Shown in pieces: positions 60,473 to 64,000 of a stretch of DNA of 64,000 nucleotides (positions within the stretch are counted from its first letter, which is position 1; the number at the start of each line of letters is the position of its first letter). The notes beneath the pieces were generated by a model. It ran no database searches. It was not told the DNA's origin and was given only the letters and a program-made list of their open reading frames with translations. Origin of the DNA: Streptomyces melanogenes (GTDB lineage: Bacteria; Actinomycetota; Actinomycetes; Streptomycetales; Streptomycetaceae); assembly GCF_014649795.1 (NCBI RefSeq), contig NZ_BMTS01000024.1:1-64000 (forward strand), in the 5' to 3' direction. The translations under genes were made by a program, and so were the position numbers.

Positions 60473-61020
60473 ACACCGCCGGGTCGGCGCTGACGTGGCG
60501 TGGGCGCCACTGCGTCGCCAAGGCCCGACCTGGTGCCCAGTTGCGGCGACCGCCCAGGTGTCCGGGAAGGCCATCGAAGTCGGGAGCAGCTGTATCAACC
60601 CATCGGCGGGGACCCCATTGCCCGACCCAGCCAACTGCCCCATCACCGGGCCGGTCTCGGAGAGCGTCCGGCCCACGCCGGCTGAGCAGGTGGCCGTGAG
60701 GTTCTGCAGGAAGGCGGGGAACAGAGACGGCGGGAACCGCCTTTGAGGTCTCCCCGCGCCGGGGGCCGCTTGTGGCTCCAGGGTCCGGGCACCCGCTCGG
60801 GCCGGGACCCGCTGCAGTGGTCGATGACGAGGCCCAAGCGCCATCCAGGACCACAGAGATGGCCATGCCGGGCGCGCTTGCGGTGCCTTGAGGTCGTACT
60901 GCGCCCTCGCGGTGGCGGGGCGGCCACTGACCGGGAGGCCAGGGCTGTCCCTTCGCCTGGTACGGCGGGCTTGGCGTTGAAGAGTGGCTGGCTGAATTGG
61001 TTGTGCGGAGCAGTTGTCAC
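60473..61020. other. decayed or non-coding sequence
   Basis: Open frames on both strands lack ribosome sites and plausible proteins. The stretch lies between the AsnC fragment and the promoter of the last gene. Confidence 0.4.
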
Positions 61021-61059
61021 ATCCGCGCCCCACCTCTTGTCCCGAGGTGGGGCGCGGAT
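61021..61059 (+). terminator. 16-bp perfect hairpin before the secreted protein gene
   Basis: ATCCGCGCCCCACCTC and GAGGTGGGGCGCGGAT pair perfectly around a 7-base loop, 40 bp upstream of the next start. It is either an upstream terminator or an attenuator in the leader of the secreted protein gene. Confidence 0.65.
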
Positions 61060-61099
61060 GGACTCTGTGTCCCGTCCTGTACGTCACAGGGAGGGTCCC

Positions 61100-63982
61100 T
61101 TGAAGCGACTCAGATCCGACGTCTTACCCGGAGTGCGGCGGCGCCTTGCCCGCGTGGCCGCGCTCGCACTGCTCGTCCCGCTCGCCGCACTCGTCCCGAC
61201 CGGCGCGGCCCACGCCGCGGACACGGCGAACTGCGGGCCGGGGTCGACCAGCGACCGCGACGCCGTCTGCACCCTCACCACCACCGACGCCACCCACATG
61301 CGGATCGACCAGCCCTTCGTGGCCGGTCCCAGTTACGAGTACGACCGGATCGTCTTCCAGCCGGGCGACGAGATCACCATCGACGCCGGCGGCTGTGTGC
61401 AGACGGGCGGCAGTGGTGAGACCTGGAAGCGGTACCTGGACCCGCGCGGGTCGGGCAGCGGCTACCCGGCCGGCCTGTACTGGGGCTGGGTCACCATCCC
61501 CGGCGCGTACTACGCCGACAAGCCCGAGCAGCCGGTCACCCACGTCCCGCTCGGCGACATCGTCTTTGGGAAGCACACCCTCAAGATCGCGGCTCTGGGC
61601 GACCCCGCCGACTTCGTCCAGCCCCTCGACCTGATCGTCGGCTACACGGACGACGAGTACGGCGACAACGGCTACTACAACCACGACGACGGCAACGACA
61701 ACCAGTGTTCCCTCGACCACGATGGCGGCTCGGCCTGGCTGACCCTCTCCGTCAACCACGGCACGCCGGGACCGATGCCGGCGCTGCACCCCAAGCCGTT
61801 CGACCTCGTGCCCACCGGGTACGACAGCAACCTGCTCTTCCGGGACCCGGTGTGGGGCTGGCAGGCCAACGGCGGGACGGTGGGCAACGAGGGGAACTAC
61901 GTCAGGCAGTGCTACACAGGTGTGCCCTGCACCTCGCAGACCACCGACGAGGACCGCATAGGCTGGGATCTGTTCGAGATTTTCGGGCTCTGCGGCGGTG
62001 ATCCGCCGACCGGGCACCGCAACTGGTTCGACGTCACCTACACCGGCTCGATCGACTTCGACGAGCACGCGGGCGGGATCGGCGGCGACGACGACTACAA
62101 CATGGCCTTGAAACCCAGGGACTTCAAGGGGACCGGGCCCGCGGGGGCCACCGCGGGCAACCCGGACGAGGTGAAGCTGGAGTTCGACTCGGACGAGACG
62201 GTCGACCACTTTGACCACCAGCCGTGGTGGGCCGAGTTCCACGACGCCGTCGACGACGACGACCGGGGCCGGATCGACCGGATGGTCAAGGACCACGATG
62301 CCGTGGTCACCGGCCTGATGGGTATCGACCAGGTGCACGCGCCCGGCGGCGCCGAGATCCACCCGGTGCACACCCTCGCGATCCGCGAGAGCGCGCCCGG
62401 CGCGATCAACACGGCGAACGACGCCTGGGTGTTCATGGTCCGCAACTCGGGCAACGAGGGCGAGTGCGGCTCCCAGCAGCACTATCTGGACGCGCACTCG
62501 ATCACCGTCGACGTGCCGCGCCCGCCCGGCGTGCCCGCGAACGCGACGGCTTCCCTGGTCGGCAACAACGAGTTCCTGGCGCACGGGACCCGCAGCGCGC
62601 CCGCCGTCCACAACTCCAAGGGCGGGGTGCAGGTCACCTTCACGCTGCCCAACGGCGAGAACAAGCCGTGGGAGGTCGGCGAGCTGCATCTGAACTGGAC
62701 GGGTACGGGTCTCGCACCCGCCCCGACCGCGGCCCCGGCTCCCAAGGCCACCGCCGCACAGAGCCCGCGGCTCGTCGCGGAGGAGCCCGGTGAGGAGAAC
62801 GACCCGGAGGCGCGTATCTCCAAGGCGTTCGCGGCGCTCACGCCCGCCCAACAGGCCCTGGCCAAGGACATGTTCGCGCAGCTCAGGCCACCGAAGACCG
62901 TCGACGACGAGACTTCGGCGACCGCCTATGTGACCGGCACCGCGCCTGCCTTCCCGACGAGTGTGCCGACCGTTTCGCACGCACCCGATCCGCGCGGACT
63001 CGCCCGGCTGCACGCGCAGTTCCAGGCGCTCTGCTCGGCGAGCGGCGGAAACCTGCCGGGCCTGGATATCTGCCCGACCCTCAACCAGCCGCCGCTGACC
63101 CGGCTCACCACCACCGGCGGCACCCCGGGCCAGAACGGCTGGCTGGTGTCGCCCGTGACCGCGACGCTCACGGCGTACGACGCGAACGGCTCGGGGATCG
63201 ACCGTACCGAGTACAGCTACGACGGCCAGACCTGGCTGCCGTACACCGGCCCGTTCACACTGCCGGACGGCGACTACACCTTCTCGTACCGGTCCAAGGA
63301 CAAGAAGGGGAACCTGGAGGAGATCCGGGGCAAGGCCTTCAAGATCGACACGAAGGCGCCGGCCACCACGGCGGCCCTCGTGCCACCCGCCAACGGGAAC
63401 GGCTGGATCGCCGCCGACGGGACCGTGACCCTGCACGCCACCGACCCGGTGCCGGGCTCCGGGGTCGCGAGCATCACCTACTCCACGTCCGGCGCGCAGA
63501 CGACGCCCCCAGCCACCGTCGCCGGGGACTCGGCCGCGCTCACGATCACACGGGAGGGCGAGACCGTCATCACCTTCCACGCGACCGACAAGGCCGGGAA
63601 CGCCGAGCCCGACAGGACACTGACCGTACGGGTCGACAAGACACCGGCGGCGTCCAGGTTCACCACGGCGGACGGCACGATCTTCATCGCCGTCGACATC
63701 GGCGCCCCGGACACCCAGTTCGTGGCGGGCACCGCGACCGACGCCGCGGCCGGTGTGGATGAGGTGACCGTGACGTTCACACCGACCCTGCTGGGGCAAC
63801 CGCAGTCCGCGAAGGCGGCGGTGACCTGCACGGACGCCACACGGCACAGCTGTACGTGGAAGGTGGCGCCACCGCGCGGCATCGGCACGTACAAGGTGAC
63901 GTCCACGGCGACCGACCGGGCCGGGAACAAGGAGACGGCCGGAAGCGGCATCCACATCACCGTGATCCGGCTGCTCCTGTGA
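61100..63982 (+). CDS. large secreted protein with Ig-like/OmpL47-type repeats
   Basis: Length is 960 residues from TTG 61100, chosen for GGGAGG five bases upstream and because a full signal peptide follows (RRRLARVAALALLVPLAALV to GAAHA). Residues about 40-530 form an unknown domain rich in Asp/Gly/His (DDEYGDNGYYNHDDGNDNQC; GGIGGDDDYNMALKP), perhaps calcium-binding. The C-terminal 320 residues contain three Ig-like units of the OmpL47/big-domain type (TLTAYDANGSGIDRTEYSYD; TLHATDPVPGSGVASITYST; VRVDKTPAASRF). Such units decorate extracellular enzymes and adhesins. I see no catalytic motif. Confidence 0.8.
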   Translation: MKRLRSDVLPGVRRRLARVAALALLVPLAALVPTGAAHAADTANCGPGSTSDRDAVCTLTTTDATHMRIDQPFVAGPSYEYDRIVFQPGDEITIDAGGCVQTGGSGETWKRYLDPRGSGSGYPAGLYWGWVTIPGAYYADKPEQPVTHVPLGDIVFGKHTLKIAALGDPADFVQPLDLIVGYTDDEYGDNGYYNHDDGNDNQCSLDHDGGSAWLTLSVNHGTPGPMPALHPKPFDLVPTGYDSNLLFRDPVWGWQANGGTVGNEGNYVRQCYTGVPCTSQTTDEDRIGWDLFEIFGLCGGDPPTGHRNWFDVTYTGSIDFDEHAGGIGGDDDYNMALKPRDFKGTGPAGATAGNPDEVKLEFDSDETVDHFDHQPWWAEFHDAVDDDDRGRIDRMVKDHDAVVTGLMGIDQVHAPGGAEIHPVHTLAIRESAPGAINTANDAWVFMVRNSGNEGECGSQQHYLDAHSITVDVPRPPGVPANATASLVGNNEFLAHGTRSAPAVHNSKGGVQVTFTLPNGENKPWEVGELHLNWTGTGLAPAPTAAPAPKATAAQSPRLVAEEPGEENDPEARISKAFAALTPAQQALAKDMFAQLRPPKTVDDETSATAYVTGTAPAFPTSVPTVSHAPDPRGLARLHAQFQALCSASGGNLPGLDICPTLNQPPLTRLTTTGGTPGQNGWLVSPVTATLTAYDANGSGIDRTEYSYDGQTWLPYTGPFTLPDGDYTFSYRSKDKKGNLEEIRGKAFKIDTKAPATTAALVPPANGNGWIAADGTVTLHATDPVPGSGVASITYSTSGAQTTPPATVAGDSAALTITREGETVITFHATDKAGNAEPDRTLTVRVDKTPAASRFTTADGTIFIAVDIGAPDTQFVAGTATDAAAGVDEVTVTFTPTLLGQPQSAKAAVTCTDATRHSCTWKVAPPRGIGTYKVTSTATDRAGNKETAGSGIHITVIRLLL

Positions 63983-63998
63983 CCGCTTAGGAGCGGTC
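63981..63998 (+). terminator. short hairpin at the stop codon
   Basis: GACCGCT and AGCGGTC form a 7-bp stem with loop TAGG, starting within the TGA stop. Confidence 0.55.
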
Positions 63999-64000
63999 CG

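Noticed and set aside
61124..63955. 943-codon antisense frame opposite the secreted protein gene
   Set aside because: The sense frame has a signal peptide and Ig-like repeats; the antisense frame has no start context or recognisable protein.

Overview
The window is high-GC, closely packed actinomycete DNA. Codon use, ribosome sites, gene families (LAL and IclR regulators, DUF6087-type and small membrane proteins) and a type I-E CRISPR-Cas locus all point to a Streptomyces or close relative. No rRNA or tRNA gene was seen. The mix of insertion sequences, recombinases, toxin-antitoxin, defence genes and gene fragments suggests an accessory region such as a chromosome arm or integrated element.

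Layout. (1) 1-1292: an IS5-family element with a likely programmed -1 frameshift, next to the 3' end of an SGNH hydrolase gene. (2) 1440-6258: a lipoprotein-like ORF, then a leftward three-gene unit made of a membrane protein, a nucleoside-phosphorylase-like effector and a membrane-anchored DUF5919-like protein. The first two share a short Asn/Gly-rich motif resembling amyloid signalling motifs. A divergent NUDIX-winged-helix regulator has a palindromic operator in front of it. (3) 6357-13542: an HTH protein, an internally deleted Tn3 transposase, a second motif-sharing pair (small membrane protein plus NB-ARC/TPR NLR-like protein) and a serine resolvase with a putative res site. (4) 13598-23733: small proteins, a coiled-coil membrane protein, a tyrosine recombinase with nearby repeats, a VapBC-like module, a sigma-like operon and an immunity-like protein.

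(5) 24012-38954: a complete leftward type I-E locus, cas3-cse1-cse2-cas7-cas5-cas6e-cas1-cas2, followed by a 60-repeat array. A second array of 12 intact repeats runs the other way upstream of cas3. Oddities are a Cse2 gene holding two Cse2 domains, degenerate solo CRISPR repeats between cas3 and cse1, and a leader-repeat junction in array 2 disrupted by a 43-bp perfect inverted copy of its own leader.

(6) 39032-46874: a probable RiPP cluster. It holds a 26-residue precursor ending in Cys, a PqqD-like/M50 intramembrane protease fusion, a TPR protein, a flavin reductase, a divergent EpiD/LanD-like flavoprotein that seems to lack the catalytic His, and a LAL regulator. No dehydratase, cyclase, YcaO or radical SAM gene is visible, so this is the best candidate for an undescribed system. 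(7) 47244-63982: a large helical protein, an EF-hand protein, a 2OG-Fe(II) oxygenase with a divergent Lrp regulator, two secreted peptidoglycan-binding-like proteins, ArsR and IclR regulators, a secreted lipase, several gene remnants and a large secreted Ig-like protein.

How parts work together: the cas genes overlap by 4-8 bases at nearly every junction and read as one unit ending in array 1, whose leader overlaps the cas2 stop. Precursor, protease, TPR protein and reductase form one leftward operon; the decarboxylase-like gene is divergent across a strong symmetric palindrome region.
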